Assembly: GCA_013397865.1 (NCBI GenBank)
Contig: VZTI01004018.1
Coordinates: 213,840-277,839, forward strand
DNA length: 64,000 bases
From: Struthidea cinerea
Lineage: Eukaryota; Chordata; Aves; Passeriformes; Corcoracidae
Reading direction: 5' to 3'
Program-made: the position numbers and the translations under genes
Notes under the pieces: generated by a model
Told to the model about the DNA's origin: nothing
Databases searched by the model: none
The model's input: only the letters and a program-made list of their open reading frames with translations
In this document: in pieces, positions 12,622 to 25,400 of the stretch
Layout of the letters: every line of letters starts with the position of its first letter
How positions within the stretch are numbered: the first letter of the stretch is position 1

Positions 12622-14030
12622 TCACCTGGGCAGCCCATTCCAATGCCCAGTCACTCTTTCTGTGAAGAACTTCTTCCTAATATCCAACTTAAACCTCCTC
12701 TGGCACATCTTAGGACTGTGTCCTCTCTTCCTCTTTGCCTGGGAGAAGACACCAACCCCCACCTGGCTGCACCCTCCTTTCAGGCAGTTGTAGAGAGTGA
12801 TAAGGTCCCCCCTGAGCCTCCTTTTCTCCAGGCTAAACACCCCCAGCTCCCTCAGCTTCTCCTCACAGGACTTGTGTTCCAGACCTTTCACCAGCTCCAT
12901 TGCCCTTCTCTGGACATGCTCCAGCATCTCAACATCTTTCCTAAACTGAGGGGCCCAGAACTGGACACAGGACTCAACCTATGGCCTAACCAGTGCCAAG
13001 AGCAGGAGAAGAACCACTTCCCTGGTCCTGCTGGCCAGACTATTCCTGATACAGGCCAGGATGCCATTGGCCTTCCTGGCCACCTGAGCACACTGCTGGC
13101 TCATGTTCAGTCTGCTGTCAGTCAGTATCCCCAGGCCCCTTTCTGCCTGGCTGCTGTCCAGCCATTCTGTCCCCAGCCGATAGTATTGCAGGGGGTTGTT
13201 GGGGACAAAGTGCAGGACCTGGCACTTGGTATTGTTAAACCTCATATTTTTGGATTCAGCCCATCAACCCACTCTGTCCATGTCCCTCTGCAGAGCCCTC
13301 CTACCCTCCAGCAGATTGACACTTGCACCCAGCTTGGTGTCATCTGCAAATTTTCTAATGGTGGACTCAATTCCCTCACCCGGATCATCAATAAGGATAT
13401 TAAACAGGGCTGGCCCCAGCACAGATCCCTGGGGGACACCACTAGTGACCAGGCACCAACTGGATGCAGCACCATTCCCCACCACTCTCTAGTCCGGGCC
13501 AGCAGCCAGATCTTAACCCAGCAAAGAGTGCACCTGTCCAAGCCGCGGGCTGCCAGCTTCTCCAGGAGAATGCCATGGGAAATGGTGCCAAATGCTTAGC
13601 TGAAGTCCAGGTAGACAACATCCACAGCTTTCCCTGCATCCACCAGGTGGGTCACCTGGTCATAAAAGATCAGGTTGGTCAGGCAGGACCTCCTAAATCC
13701 ATGCTGCCTGGGTCTGATACCCCAGCCATTGTGTAGGTGCGGTGTGATTGCACTCAAGACGATCTCTTCCATAACCTTGCTGGGCACCGAGGTCAGGCTG
13801 ACAGGCCTGTAGTTTCCCAGGTCCTCCTTTCAGCCCTTCTTGTGGATGGGCATCACACTGGGCAGCTTCCAGGCATCTGGAATGTCCCCAGTGAGCCAGG
13901 ACTGATGATAAATGATGGAGAGTGGCTTGGTGAGCTCATCTGCCAGCTCTCTCATCACCCTGGGATGGATACCGTCTGGTCCCATGGACCTGTGAGCATC
14001 TTAGTGGCTCAGCAGATCACTATCTGTGCC
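12622..14030 (-). pseudogene. CR1 ORF2 reverse transcriptase remnant
   Basis: Translated on the minus strand this carries the CR1 reverse-transcriptase hallmarks in order. These are a GPDGIHPRVMREL-like entry, a WKLPSVMPIHKKG block, the palm block ending in VVYLDFS (near 13,600), GVPQGSVLGPALFNIL (near 13,420-13,440), the catalytic FADDTKL motif (near 13,340), then the RFNNTKCQVLHF region (13,245) and the C-terminal RRFKLDIRKKFF/HWNGLP block (near 12,640). The pieces lie in different frames: a stop follows VVYLDFS, and at least two frameshifts separate the palm, FADD and C-terminal blocks. The endonuclease domain expected upstream is absent. Confidence 0.9.
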
Positions 14031-14054
14031 TCCTGGATTACAGGGGGCTATTCT

Positions 14055-14345
14055 GCTCCCAAAATTGTACTGATGAGCACCATCCCTTTAGCCACTTATT
14101 GATAACATGGGTTTTCCTGTTCCTTTGATCATTCATCCCTGCTACTAAAGGAATTGAGTAGAACACCACCTGCACTCCTGACCCATCAACCAATTGACCC
14201 AGAGCCTTGAAGTCCTTTTTATTTACCCTAGTACCCTTCTTATCAACCTCATCACTGCCAATGTGGACAACCAGCAGAGGGTAATAATCAGAGGGATGTA
14301 TTAGTTCAGGGAGTCTCCTGGTAATATCCCGTACCCAGGCCCGAG
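14055..14345 (-). pseudogene. CR1 ORF1 SGNH-esterase-like fragment
   Basis: One minus-strand frame stays open for roughly 95 codons. It includes RDITRRLPELIHPSDYYPL followed by LLVVHIGSDEV and, further on, NRKTHVINKWLKGW. This matches, from memory of the family, the SGNH-hydrolase-like part of CR1 ORF1 (PSDYYPLLVV...GSDE). It is cut on its 5' side near 14,345-14,390. On its 3' side, near 14,040, it jumps straight into reverse-transcriptase sequence. Confidence 0.75.
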
Positions 14346-14477
14346 GGAGGAAGCATAAAAGTATCTACTCCCTAATAAGGAAATGTGTTGGAATGAAGGC
14401 TTTTACATTTATGGAATGTTATAATATGTTCTCAATTATTAATTATTAATGCAATTCATTTTTTAAAAATGTAAGGA

Positions 14478-14675
14478 TCAACTTCCTCCAAGAATAACTG
14501 AAGCAAGGCCAATTCCAATGGTCAGTATACTTACTATTACTTCTGAAGCAGTCTTTTTGAAAATGGAGACTAGAAGGATGGAAAGAATGAAGAAGAATGA
14601 AAAAAAGACCATAAGGTCTGACACTACGAATTCTTCATTTCCATCTTCTAGCTGGTTTAAGGACTCTTCCCTCAT
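14478..14675 (-). CDS. Candidate two-helix membrane microprotein (65 aa)
   Basis: A minus-strand ORF begins at the ATG with its A at 14,675 and ends at a TGA (14,478-14,480), giving 65 residues. The N-terminal ~18 residues are acidic (LEDGNEEF). A first hydrophobic stretch, LMVFFSFFFILSILLVSIF, is followed by a KK dipeptide and a short turn. A second hydrophobic stretch, IVSILTIGIGLASVILGGS, runs to the C-terminus. That acidic head / helix / positive turn / helix pattern is what a small hairpin membrane protein would look like. I do not recognise a family. It lies about 90 bp from the broken CR1, with no visible promoter. The first helix derives from a pyrimidine-rich stretch, so chance is a serious alternative. 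Confidence 0.3.
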   Translation of the reverse strand: MREESLNQLEDGNEEFVVSDLMVFFSFFFILSILLVSIFKKTASEVIVSILTIGIGLASVILGGS

Positions 14676-14681
14676 TCTCAA

Positions 14682-17600
14682 GAGTGCATTCCCCGGAAAT
14701 TAAGTAAAATCATTCCCTATTTTGCTTACCAAAGTGTAGAGGGAACCAAGCCAAGGTCTGTTCCCATCCTGTTCCAGCTTACAAAGCAAGTCTTAATTCT
14801 TGGTGGAGTCAACTACTCCCAAAGGCATGTAGCAGTACCATAAATATTTCAAATACCAACTGTGTGCTGGGAAGCTCCGGGAGGCATTGGGGTCTCAGTG
14901 GAACAAGATGCCTCCCCTGGGAAGTCATGAGGTTGTGTAATGCTGAGCTGTGCTTACGGGGATAACCAAGCTTCCTGTGTTGCTTATTAAAACTTAGATT
15001 ACTTCTTGTTCCTTTTAAGTCTACATTTGTGGTTTCTTATTAACCATTCCTTTAGCATATTATCAAAGTCTGATGATACAAAGTCCAGTGTGTGCATTCC
15101 TTTACTTTTAGACCAGTTTCCCCAGGAATATGTCTTGCTACTAGAGCATTTATAAGCTTTCATGTTGCCTATCTGCCAGCTCCTGGTAAATCTGTTAGCT
15201 ACTTCTGCCCAAATTCTACAGGGAGCTGGAAGACTCATCTGTATACATTTCCTACAAGTCTCATGAAAATAACTGGCCTCAAAGGTCGAAGGGATACAGA
15301 CATTGCTGTCCTGGCAGCAAAGGCTGCAGTGTGAGCGCAATCATGGGTAGGCATAAGAGAATCCACATGGAAATTCACCCTCAGAAAAAAAATCATGTAA
15401 AATAGGGCTTCATTAATTCCACTGTTTATGGAACTACTTGATTTAGGTAATATATCTACATTGGAAAATCAGATGACAGGAATATCTTTCTTAATTTATG
15501 GATCATTAGCAATTTTTTATACTAATGTATATAAGCAGCAAGACATATTGATTGCCTGATCCAGCTCCCATCAACATCAAAGGGATCTTTCCACCAAGTT
15601 AAGAGGGAATTGGACTAGGCCCATGCCTCAACATTTATAATAGTAATATTAAAACATAATTATTTTGTAAAAAGCTCAAAAGCAGAAACAAAAGAAACTT
15701 TTAATTCCAGTTTTTAATGCTGTGATAGATTTCATTTATACAAAAAAACAGCATAAAAGGAAATTCATATTCATAAAGTCATAAATGAGTGTACCATAAG
15801 TGCAAGTAATGTTCACTTCCTTCACTATTCCTGCAATTTTATTATATTTTGGAAATGAAACTTTCCATTATTCAGTAACACTCTGCTTACAGAGGTGGTT
15901 TTCATTGAAGTACAAGATGGCCAAAATTATTCTGCTGGATGGAAAATTAATGTATATGAGGTATGGGATTCCATGACTCCTTTTTTAAAACATCTATATA
16001 AATTAACATGAGAATTTTCAGAAGGCTTGGCTTTCATGGATTCATGGAAGTCCTACAGAGGCTTTGGTAAATGCCTCCATTGAGGAAATATTTCATATCC
16101 TCCAGTAGCCTGCTATTCCACCCAAGAGAGCATTCATATGCTTTTGAACCTAACTTAGAGCTCAGCTAGGAAGCCATTAACTGTCCAGATTAATCCTGTA
16201 TTGGAAAATCCTTCAGGGGGGATGGAAATTCCATGGCAAAGTCTTAGCAGATTTTCCGCTGTATTGTTCTTACAGGGAGAAAGAGGGGTTGTGTTCCCAC
16301 AGAACGATCAGTGGGCTCAGTCCAAGGGGCTCTCACAGGATTCATCAGGGTCTAGGAGCAGCAATCATGCATAAAACACCCATGTCTTCTGATTGCATTT
16401 TTGATCTACTTCTCCCAAAAATTGTATTATCAAATTCTCCCTCTCTTGTTGCGACAGTCCCAGGAACAAAATTCAGGAAGTCTTTGAAATGTATATAGTT
16501 CAAATGTGCTCAGGGCAAAGGTAATGTTAGTTAAGAACTTCTGCTAGTAGGTCTAGGTCTCTGGTTTTGCTTTCCCTCAAAGGAAATCTTCAGGCCTATG
16601 AAAGACCATCGAAAATAGCAGGAGAGTTCCTGAAAATGAAACGCTGTTTTCGCCTATAGAATTCATCTTGGGGTTATTTTTTTGCTACTGGAAAATATTT
16701 AGACTTCTTAAGCCTATATTAAACATCTGATTATTTTATCAGTACATATGTGTGCACACCAAATACTTTTTAAAAGGGAAAAAGAGAAAGGTTTAGATAT
16801 AAGCTATAGTTATAGGAATAGTTTCCAGTGCAGGACTGTGCCCTGACTGGATACTGAAGGAATAGCTGGGCAACTGTGTAAAGTAGCCCTTCTCTCCCAT
16901 GTTCCTGCTCTTCTTGCCTCTGTGAAACAAATGCCCTCACATAGGCCAGACCATAGCATGGTCCCATCAAGTCCCCTGAACTGGGTGATCATTGGTACCT
17001 GGCATCACTCAAGTAAACCTCAATAGAATCTGGCTGTCTTTGGAGACTAGAGCCTGACTTCAAATAGATACAAGCATATAGGGTTTTGCACAAAGCACAT
17101 TCATCACTTACATACATTTAAAATCTAAACTGTACCTAAGTCACACAGGATGTAGGTTCTTCAATAGGTTTCTGAACACAGAATTTAAGTTCCTTAACTA
17201 GCCAGGGCACTTTGGAAACTCTTAGATACCATTTCTCTGCTAGTGCACTTTTTCCAATCTCAATGAATGAATTCTTCATTCCTATGCCTATGACACAACT
17301 ACAGTCTGTGAATTCTCAGAAGAAAGACATCTTAAAATTCATTAATGATGATATTAATTTTGGTTAATTAAATAGGACCAAGAGCAGGGTATATTGTCAA
17401 TGAAACTGTGACTCTGTGGTAAAAAAGCAGACAAGACCCAGCTGCAATTCTTTCTTCTGCAAAGATGGATTATTGATAAGAGATCCTTTGTTTCTAAAAC
17501 CTGGAGGTACTATTGCTGATTTTTAAAGAACACTTAGTATGTTTCAGTTCAGCTGATTTTGAACTGCTACTTATCTACCCTAACAGATAATTTTCTTCAG

Positions 17601-20551
17601 AAACTTAAATTATAAACCAAAGCTTTGTAAACTGTCAGGCAGTGACTGGCCCTGCTTCCAGCTGGGATAATATATTTTCTTTTTGACACTCCTTACACTA
17701 AGATTGGTAGTTTGACTGCTTGTTTCTAACCTGTCTTTCTCCTATATAGGAAAATTTTCCAGACAAGCTCAACTTGCTAAATGGCATATATAAAATTATA
17801 TTAAAATAAAAATAGGTATTTTTGCTTAAAGTGTGAGCATTTGAGGTGTCCATTATAAGAGAAACTCATCAATTGGTTGCTGATTCTACTTGAGATCAAA
17901 TTAGTTGGGAGAAAAGGCTTCAGGTGGGAAGGTGTGAAAAGTTATAACAATAGTATTTAATTTAAAATATTTATAAGCAGACTCCTATATTACTCTTCTT
18001 GTGTGGCAGTAATTCTGGGAAAAGTTCTTTCTATAAGGAAGTTGCCATGTCCTGCGAAGAGCTAAAGAGGACAGCATGACACTCAGTGCTTAGGAGACTG
18101 CATTACAGTTTGGTTTACCCAAAATATATCAGGAAAATATAAGACTGCTGTAAAGGAGACCTGACTGCCACAAGAGAATACAGAAGAGAAACTGGATCAA
18201 ATTATTACCAAAACAGCAAGAAATCAGACTACCATGTCTATGATTTAATTAACCATGTCTATGAGTAGCTTCAAACAACTACATCAAGGAAGATTATCTG
18301 AATGATCATTTTTTCTTAGGAAGGCAGAAATAGAAATTAAGTGTTATGAATTCCTGATTTATTCTGTGTGGCAATAATTCTGTAGGTATTCTTATGGAAA
18401 TGGCTTTCCCTGGATAGTAGGAATGTAATGCAGTACAGTTTTTTGTTTGTAGAGTTCCCTCTTATATTTTTACCTTTCTGTAATATTTTGTTAAGTAGTC
18501 TTGTTTACTATCATTCAGAGTGTATTTAGACTGCTTGTAGTGGCTTTGCTGCAAAGGAACTGACATTATGCATTAATAACATTTTGGGAGGTTGTCACCA
18601 AAACATACAGAAAATGGTCACTAGCTTGCTTTGAATTTGCCAAGTAATATTAGCAGAATAATTTTTAAAATATCAAAAAGTAGTAATTGACATCTCTACA
18701 TAATGGATTGTTTCAACATATCATTGTTTATGTATGTGACAGAAAAGGCAAAGAAACGAAGGGCTATGCCATCCAGCTGAGAAAGGAAGCTGCTCTCCAG
18801 CTTCTTGAGAAGTTTTGAACTAGTGTTACTCAAGGGTGGCACTCTCCCCTCACTGTTCCCTCATACACTGTGAATTAGGCTTTCTCAATGCCTTTAACTG
18901 GTACTGTCCATTGTGAGAGGCCTGTTGGAAAGAGAGACTCATAGAGACAATATAGTGATTGGTGACTGGCAAAGACTTAACATCTGGGCTCAATGTTGTG
19001 CTTTAATGCAAAGTGGATGTGTCCCCACCTAAAGAGACTGAGGGTCTGCCCAGAGTCATCTCTGCTGTGCTGTGGCCATGCTGCTCAAGAAGGAGGATAA
19101 TACAGATTCAAGTCCTCTCAGGTAGAGAAAGGACTTCCTCAGCATTTCCCCCCTTCCTGGGCTGTCTGATATGAAGAAAAGCCCTGACAGTAATACCACT
19201 AGGAATCTAATTTTCCACCTCCCTGAATTTTATCAGTGTGTACCTAAAAACTTAAATACTTCAGAAATAAAAAACTAATCAAGATATTTCAAATTTGGAC
19301 AATCAAATATAAGATTTCTTCAGTCTGGATGAATTAGGTTCCATTCAATTTTTCAGATTTTATTCTTGGTTACAAGAAATAAAAATATTCAAATGGCCTT
19401 ATTGTCTGTGTAATTGGTTTGACAGCTGAATAAAAAATTGCCACAAACTGAAACCCAAAAATAAACAGAAAAAACCCACCAAGAAACTACCTCAGAGTCT
19501 TTGCCCCCCAAGCAAGGTTCTTTGTGTAATGCAGCAGAAATGAGTGTCACCCTTCAAAGACAAATTCTTTCAGATTGTGTTGAATAATTCATCTTCTGTT
19601 TTCTGACTGAATTTCATAACAGTTGGTTGGCTTGTCAAGAATCCATGTGATCATGTAGGGCACATTTGGATACATGTAAAGATGTTCAGCTTTCTCATCT
19701 GCCTTGCTGGGGTATGAAAATTGTCTCATTATCCCTTAGATTTCCAGCTGATTTTTGCTGATGGAGGTGAATGGTCACAGAGACACAGTATTATCATTGT
19801 TGCCACACCTCCTGTACTTGAAAAGATGTTATTACTACATTCCCTGCTGTTTGCTTTTGTATAAAAAGAAGAGACATGAGCTAAAAACGTCATCTGTTGA
19901 GCACATATGCTTCTATTTCCAAGAATCTGGATAATTTAATTATATTATCTGTTACAAAATGTTCTTCATACAAAAAGTGCTATTTGAACAAATTATTTTA
20001 ATTAATACTGAGTTTCAATGCATGTCATAAAATGTCAATTTTTCCCAGACAGAATATGCTCTTGTTGACTGATGTGATATGGGTAAATTAATGTAAAATG
20101 ATAATTTAGTCTATTAACTACCATTTTTGCCAACTGGCAACATTCACTCTCTACTTTTTTTTTGGGATATGTATTTGGTGCCAGAGGATGCTGTGTATAG
20201 GATCTTATCTTCAGCCTCTCTTCTGAGCTACTGTTCTTCCCTCATTTACTACTACATCTTTTGCCTGTTGCCTCAATTTCTTTACTAAGGTTACACTTTT
20301 AGACAGTATTTTAAATAATTCCAAAAACCTTTGGGTGAACTTATACATAACATAACAGAGTTAATTCAAATAAGAAATGAGCTCTGTTAAATACTCAAAA
20401 TACATAAATCTTTTTCTCAGTTTCTTATAAATTCAGTTTCAATTCCACAGGACTGTGTGAATAGAGATAGCTGCAATTCTGTGAAATCTGTAGAAAATAT
20501 GTGCTTTTAAACTTGCCTATCACAAATCTTTTCATAACAGTTCATATTTAT
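14682..20551. other. AT-rich intergenic DNA, no gene seen
   Basis: No recognisable gene. The longest ORF (14,999-15,340, minus, 113 codons) resembles nothing I know and is overlapped by an 80-codon plus ORF. A direct repeat ACCATGTCTATGA occurs twice 21 bp apart (18,231-18,243 and 18,252-18,264). No transposon signature stands out. Confidence 0.65.
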
Positions 20552-20646
20552 GAAAAAAAAAAGAAAAAGAGGAAGAGGAAAAGGGAGAAGAGAGGAAGAG
20601 AGGGAAGGGAAGGGAAGGGAAGGGAAGGGAAGGGAAGGGAAGGGAG
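20552..20646 (+). repeat. Polypurine tract with (GGGAA)n core
   Basis: About 95 bases on the plus strand are purine only. An A-rich start (A10, then AAGAAAAAGAGG) passes into about nine tandem GGGAA units at 20,601-20,646. Such mirror-symmetric purine tracts can form triplex (H-DNA) structures, and the A-rich head followed by a pentamer expansion is typical of microsatellite growth from an A-rich seed. Confidence 0.92.
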
Positions 20647-22467
20647 CAATTAAAGCCAGGATGCTAAAGAAGACCAAGGCTGAATATTCACGGAGGTGAG
20701 AAGTGTCTTGCAGTTACAATGGCAGCTTAGAGATAGCTCCCCTAAGTGTCCAAATTTCATTGTTTTACACATGCATATATACCTGCATCTTAGAGAAATT
20801 TTGTATTTAGTAAGGCTTCCTGGAGGCCACAGTGGAGTTCCGGCTAAAGGATTTGTAGGTGTCGTCTCCAAAGGTCCCAGTGCCTGACAGATGAGACTAG
20901 GAACCAGTGGCACCCCGAAGTGTGAAGGTAGCTGTACTACCCAAGCAAGACAAAATTGCCAGGTACCAACTTCCTTGTCACATCTTACTCAAATGATGCA
21001 ACAACGTCCAGCCCTCCTCTTCCACCGCTGCCACTCCCTTCCTTCACCAGCACTGGCTCTAATTGCATTGAAAGCAACACAGAGTTTAAACTAACATGCA
21101 GTTGTGAAAGAAAACCACCATTCTAGAAGTTCAGCATTTGTTAGTGGACCATAGAAATTACCTACTTTTTCTTGTATTAGGTTGAGATTATATTTATTTG
21201 TAATTGCTGATTTTTTGGTTTTTGTATTTGGAATATTTTAATAGTATAGTTTTAACCCTCATATATCCTGAAGAAAGACCTACAAAATAAATGTAGATAT
21301 GGAAACAGTACTTTGACTAACATTAACATTGGCCACTTCAATGTGATTTTTAAAGATACTGGTGATTTTGTTGCTGTTTTAACAGTAGTAATACAGAGAA
21401 AGGAAGTATTCTGCACACAGTATAGCTGTGAAATAAGCAGAAAAATGCATCTAAATGGAGTCCTAGGAATACCAAAGAACCATTTCTCTGCCCCTCTGCA
21501 CCAAACATATTGACAGTTTCCGATTTCCTTTAGGTTTCACCCAGCAGTGAAGGTCATCAATAACCTGTTCCACCTGACAGAAACTGCCAGTGCATGGTAG
21601 AAATTGAGCTTTCATCTCACTCATGTGAAATACATGTCACAACAGGCGACAGCAGTTGTCTGCACTGCCCCCAAATTGTTGAAAAAGCTCATTTTATAGC
21701 CCTAGTGCACCTTGGTATTGATCGCAATGAATGAAAGCCCTGAACTCTAAAACAGGAAAGTGACTGCGAAAACAGGCAGAAATAAAATAGTATTTTGGAA
21801 TGAATGGGAAGTTTTGCAAAAGACAGAGCACCTGATTGCTCTGATTTGAACTCCAAACAGTAATTTCAGATAATATGGCTGCAATGTAATGAAGTATTTC
21901 CATATCGGATATGTAGTTCATTGTAGTGAGCTCCCAGGAAGTGAAAAAACATCCCTGTCTCCTTCTGAATGCTCTTAAATACAATGCCTAAGGAGAATCT
22001 GAGATCAAGTGAACACTATTCCTCAATGAATATTTTCCCCAGAAGAAGGTTTAAATAGAGAGACACGCTTTGGCATTTAAAGGAATATAATCTAAAGGAC
22101 AACTGTTAGGTTTAACCTTTTGCACGTCACGACTTAAATGGTTGAGACTACTGACAGACAAATGTATAACAGGAAAAGAACAACTTAAAAAGATTTTACC
22201 TGTAATAGCTTATAATATAAGAAACAATATTAATAACTAATGTCTTGTTCACATTGTTCACAGAATTTCAAATATCCTGATAACCTTCTGTGTGTTGATG
22301 TTTCCTGGGTAAGTAGTCTTGTTTCCTATTTATTCTACATATGCTATCAATATTGTCATGGTTACAGTCCAGCTAAATTATTAATACATGTGTACAAAAA
22401 TTCTGAGAGCAGTTAGATTTAGAATGAAAGTAAGCATTCCAGATTTGTACATTGCTTCTCTGCCTAC

Positions 22468-22499
22468 AAAAAAAAAAAAAAAATAAAATAAAAGAAAGG
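22468..22499. repeat. Poly-A / AAAT-rich tract
   Basis: Sixteen A residues are followed by TAAAATAAAAGAAAGGA. No coding or retroposed sequence could be recognised upstream of it, so it is treated as a simple repeat rather than as a retroposon tail. Confidence 0.8.
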
Positions 22500-25400
22500 A
22501 GAACTCAGAATCACAGTTGAATAAAGTTACATGCTTTTCACTTAAGTAATTATTAGGTAGAACTTTATGAAGTTAATTAGAGCATTTTTACCAGCTTCAC
22601 TAGGTGTTCTGTCCTTTAGTTACGTGCACAAAGTTCTTGTAATGGAACGTTACCTTCAATGGGTTTTAGGAGTGAGACAAATTAAGATTTTTCTACTAAA
22701 AATATGTTCATCAGACAGTTATAGTTAAACCAAACTCTTTTTGTCACTCTTAGGCTTTCAATCTCACTTACTAAAAATTGCATTTTAATAGCAAAAAGAC
22801 AAAGCATTGAATATAAACTAAGATGTCTCTTTGAATTATTCATGGTGATCTGGAAAAATTAATTGATACAGAGAGAATAATGAATGTCCAAGGAGTATTC
22901 CTTTTGATAATTTTCACTTTTCTTTGCCTATTTTGTGTAAAAAAAAAAATCCTTTTCTTATAACAAATGTAAAATATCAAAGGTATTATGGAATAATTTG
23001 TAATATAAATACCCAGGTGGACTTGAAATACTGCATACTGCATAATTACAATTTTTTTAAGCTTCATCTAAAGAATTAAAAATACCCTATCTTTTTAATA
23101 TTTTTAAAGTTAATTGTGTCTCAGAATTGTTATATTGAGAATAAATATAACAGAACCTTAAGAATTAGAAGAGTCCATTTGTATAGTTTGTTTGTGTTCA
23201 TTCCAAAAGGTTCTCTATAAAACATATGATCTAAACCCAATTTCATCTTTTAAGCTGAGTCAAGGACACACTTTCTTTTATAAATGAAAACAAAAACAAA
23301 GCAAAGAAACAAAAAACCCAGCAAAGCTGCAATTTGTGAGATAAGAAAATGTTATTAAAAAAATAATGTATTGGCACCTTGATCTGCTGAAACTAATACT
23401 GGATGACCAAGGAAAGGAAGGTGATTCAAGATGCTTTTGCCCTGCCTTGATGCTGGATATAAAAACTCAGTTGTGTAGAGAGGACATGGACTTTTTTACA
23501 TCCCACTGCCAGCTGTTCTGAGTCTCTTTCATGTTAGTCATGGGAACTGTGAATTGTTGTCCTCTTCCTGATCGCCTGCTCCAGTTCTTGAGACAGTATC
23601 AGTGGTTTTATCTTCATAAAATCTACTACAAAGACTAGTATGTCAACAGGACTGGAACACCACTCTAGTCTCAGTCTGATCACAAGATCCAGCTGAAGGC
23701 ATAGAGAAACATTTCCAAAGTGCACATCAGTATGGTGACAGTGCTACACTTTCCCAAGATGGACAATAGCTGAGACAGAGGATGAAAAAGCTGTATACAG
23801 TCTGTACAATAGTCACAAGTGTGATCTGCCTGCTGCTTGCAAATCTAGTAATGAAAAATCACCTGTAGAACCAAATCAACTGGACAGTAAAAAATACCTT
23901 TATACTCCTACTCTGCATTGCTGTGAAGAGTTAAGCAGACACAAGCATAACAGCAAATCTTTCTCCCTGTTACTAAGTAAGAAAAGTCTAACAGCTTCAC
24001 TGCCATAGGGTAACAGGAGCCCTGCAGAAGTGTTTCTGGTAGAATCGAAAACTAGCTTGTGATAGTTGATTAACTTTTTTTTCAAACTTGTAACCTAAAC
24101 TCTCTGTATCTTCTGAAGCAAAAAAAAAGGATTTTTTCAAATAATAAAACAGTAAAAAGATAAAAAAAACAGTCAAACACTCAAGAGAATACATTAATTA
24201 TATAAAAGCTTACAAAGTCTTTCATAACTAAACTCCCTATCATGAGTTAAAGCATGCTAAAATCTACCTATGTGCTCTAGAACCAGGTTACCCTGGGGGG
24301 CAGGTTATAAAAGGCTATAATCAGCTATGGGAGCTAGACCAATTAACTAGGAAAGGAGATGGGAATTGTTGCTTTAACATAATCCCACAAATAAGGCATT
24401 TCCTAGGAACGGGGTTCTGCTTAAGGTCAAAAGCAATGATGACCAGAACATTGGGAGAAGAACCCTTCTGATTTAAAAGGGATGGCATAGTAGGCCGTTG
24501 ACATTAATCCCCTATATATTATAAGAGGGAAGGACTGGGAGAAAAATACTGATAATGTCTTGTGGGTTTATTCTTTTTTTGTTAGGAAGTGATAGAATTT
24601 GAAATATTGAGGAAACTGGTAATATATTGCAAGTACCTACCAATGGTAGGATGCTGTTCCCCATAACTCCAGCCAACCCATCTATCCCCCTGGTTTGAGA
24701 AAGTTTTCTTGTCTGCCTGTTCTCCTTGAGTCTGAACTAATCAAACCATCTTCCTTCCCATCTTTCTTATTGCTGAGACTTCTCTGCTCCTCAGGGCTTG
24801 TTTCCTCTCACCATAATTTTTCATGTGAAATGGTAATTTGTGAGGCAGAAATATTTTGAGAAGCAGGAGATGCTGTGTTCTCTTCCTAACTGCATCACTG
24901 CGCCTGTTACAAGCAAGTTGTCTTACCTTCCTGCTTGTTTCCTTAACTCCCATCCAAGTCTCTAAACTTAAGATTCCAAGGTCACACTTGAACAGATACA
25001 TGCTGTTCAAAACACTGAGTATACAGCTACATTAATTTGCTTCTTTCAGCCAAGCCTGACCAGGAAATCTACTAAAAGTGTCTTCCTGCAGACTGAAACA
25101 AAAGGTGTAAGGCCTAAATATCCTTGGAAAAAAACAATAATATGTGGGGGTTTGCCCTAAGATGTTACAAAAACTAACAACCACTAAACAATTGTTATGA
25201 ATGTTGACCTATGCTACCTTGTTCTCTCACTGTAACCATACCCCAGTAACTTAAGACACATGGACTTTGCAAATGGTATCTAAGCTGTACGTGGTTCTAA
25301 CCAAGATACTAAAACGCTGAGTAGTTAGACTGTCTGCTAACTATCCCTCAAGAGAAACAGAGCTCAAACAATTTCTAGAAAAACATGTTTACTCTGGGAA

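Larger units (their letters stand above)
12606..14390 (-). mobile_element. CR1 LINE, rearranged and truncated copy
   Basis: A long CR1 non-LTR retrotransposon remnant lies on the minus strand, with its 5' side at high coordinates. In element order it holds a fragment of ORF1 (about 14,345 down to 14,060), then an abrupt switch to the middle of ORF2, then most of the reverse transcriptase and the thumb/C-terminal part, ending near 12,606 just after the GLP (glycine-leucine-proline) that follows the HWNGLP motif. The ORF2 endonuclease domain, the last ORF2 codons and the 3' UTR with its octamer tail are missing. Reading frames carry stops and shifts, so the copy is dead. A 357-codon plus-strand ORF (12,526-13,599) across it is only the antisense of the element. 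Confidence 0.92.

Noticed and set aside
12526..13599. 357-codon plus-strand ORF, the longest in the window
   Set aside because: It runs antisense across the CR1 ORF2 remnant; the minus strand carries the real reverse-transcriptase motifs, and the plus translation is Pro/Leu/Gln-rich with no domain.
18000..18430. Two loosely similar blocks (TGTGTGGCARTAATTCTG near 18,000 and 18,365)
   Set aside because: Similarity fades after about 18 bases, so a duplication cannot be supported by eye.
22468..22499. Poly-A tail of a processed pseudogene
   Set aside because: No gene-like sequence precedes it in either orientation and no target-site duplication was seen.
24700..25010. 89-codon minus ORF rich in Lys/Arg
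   Set aside because: No known similarity and ordinary intergenic composition.
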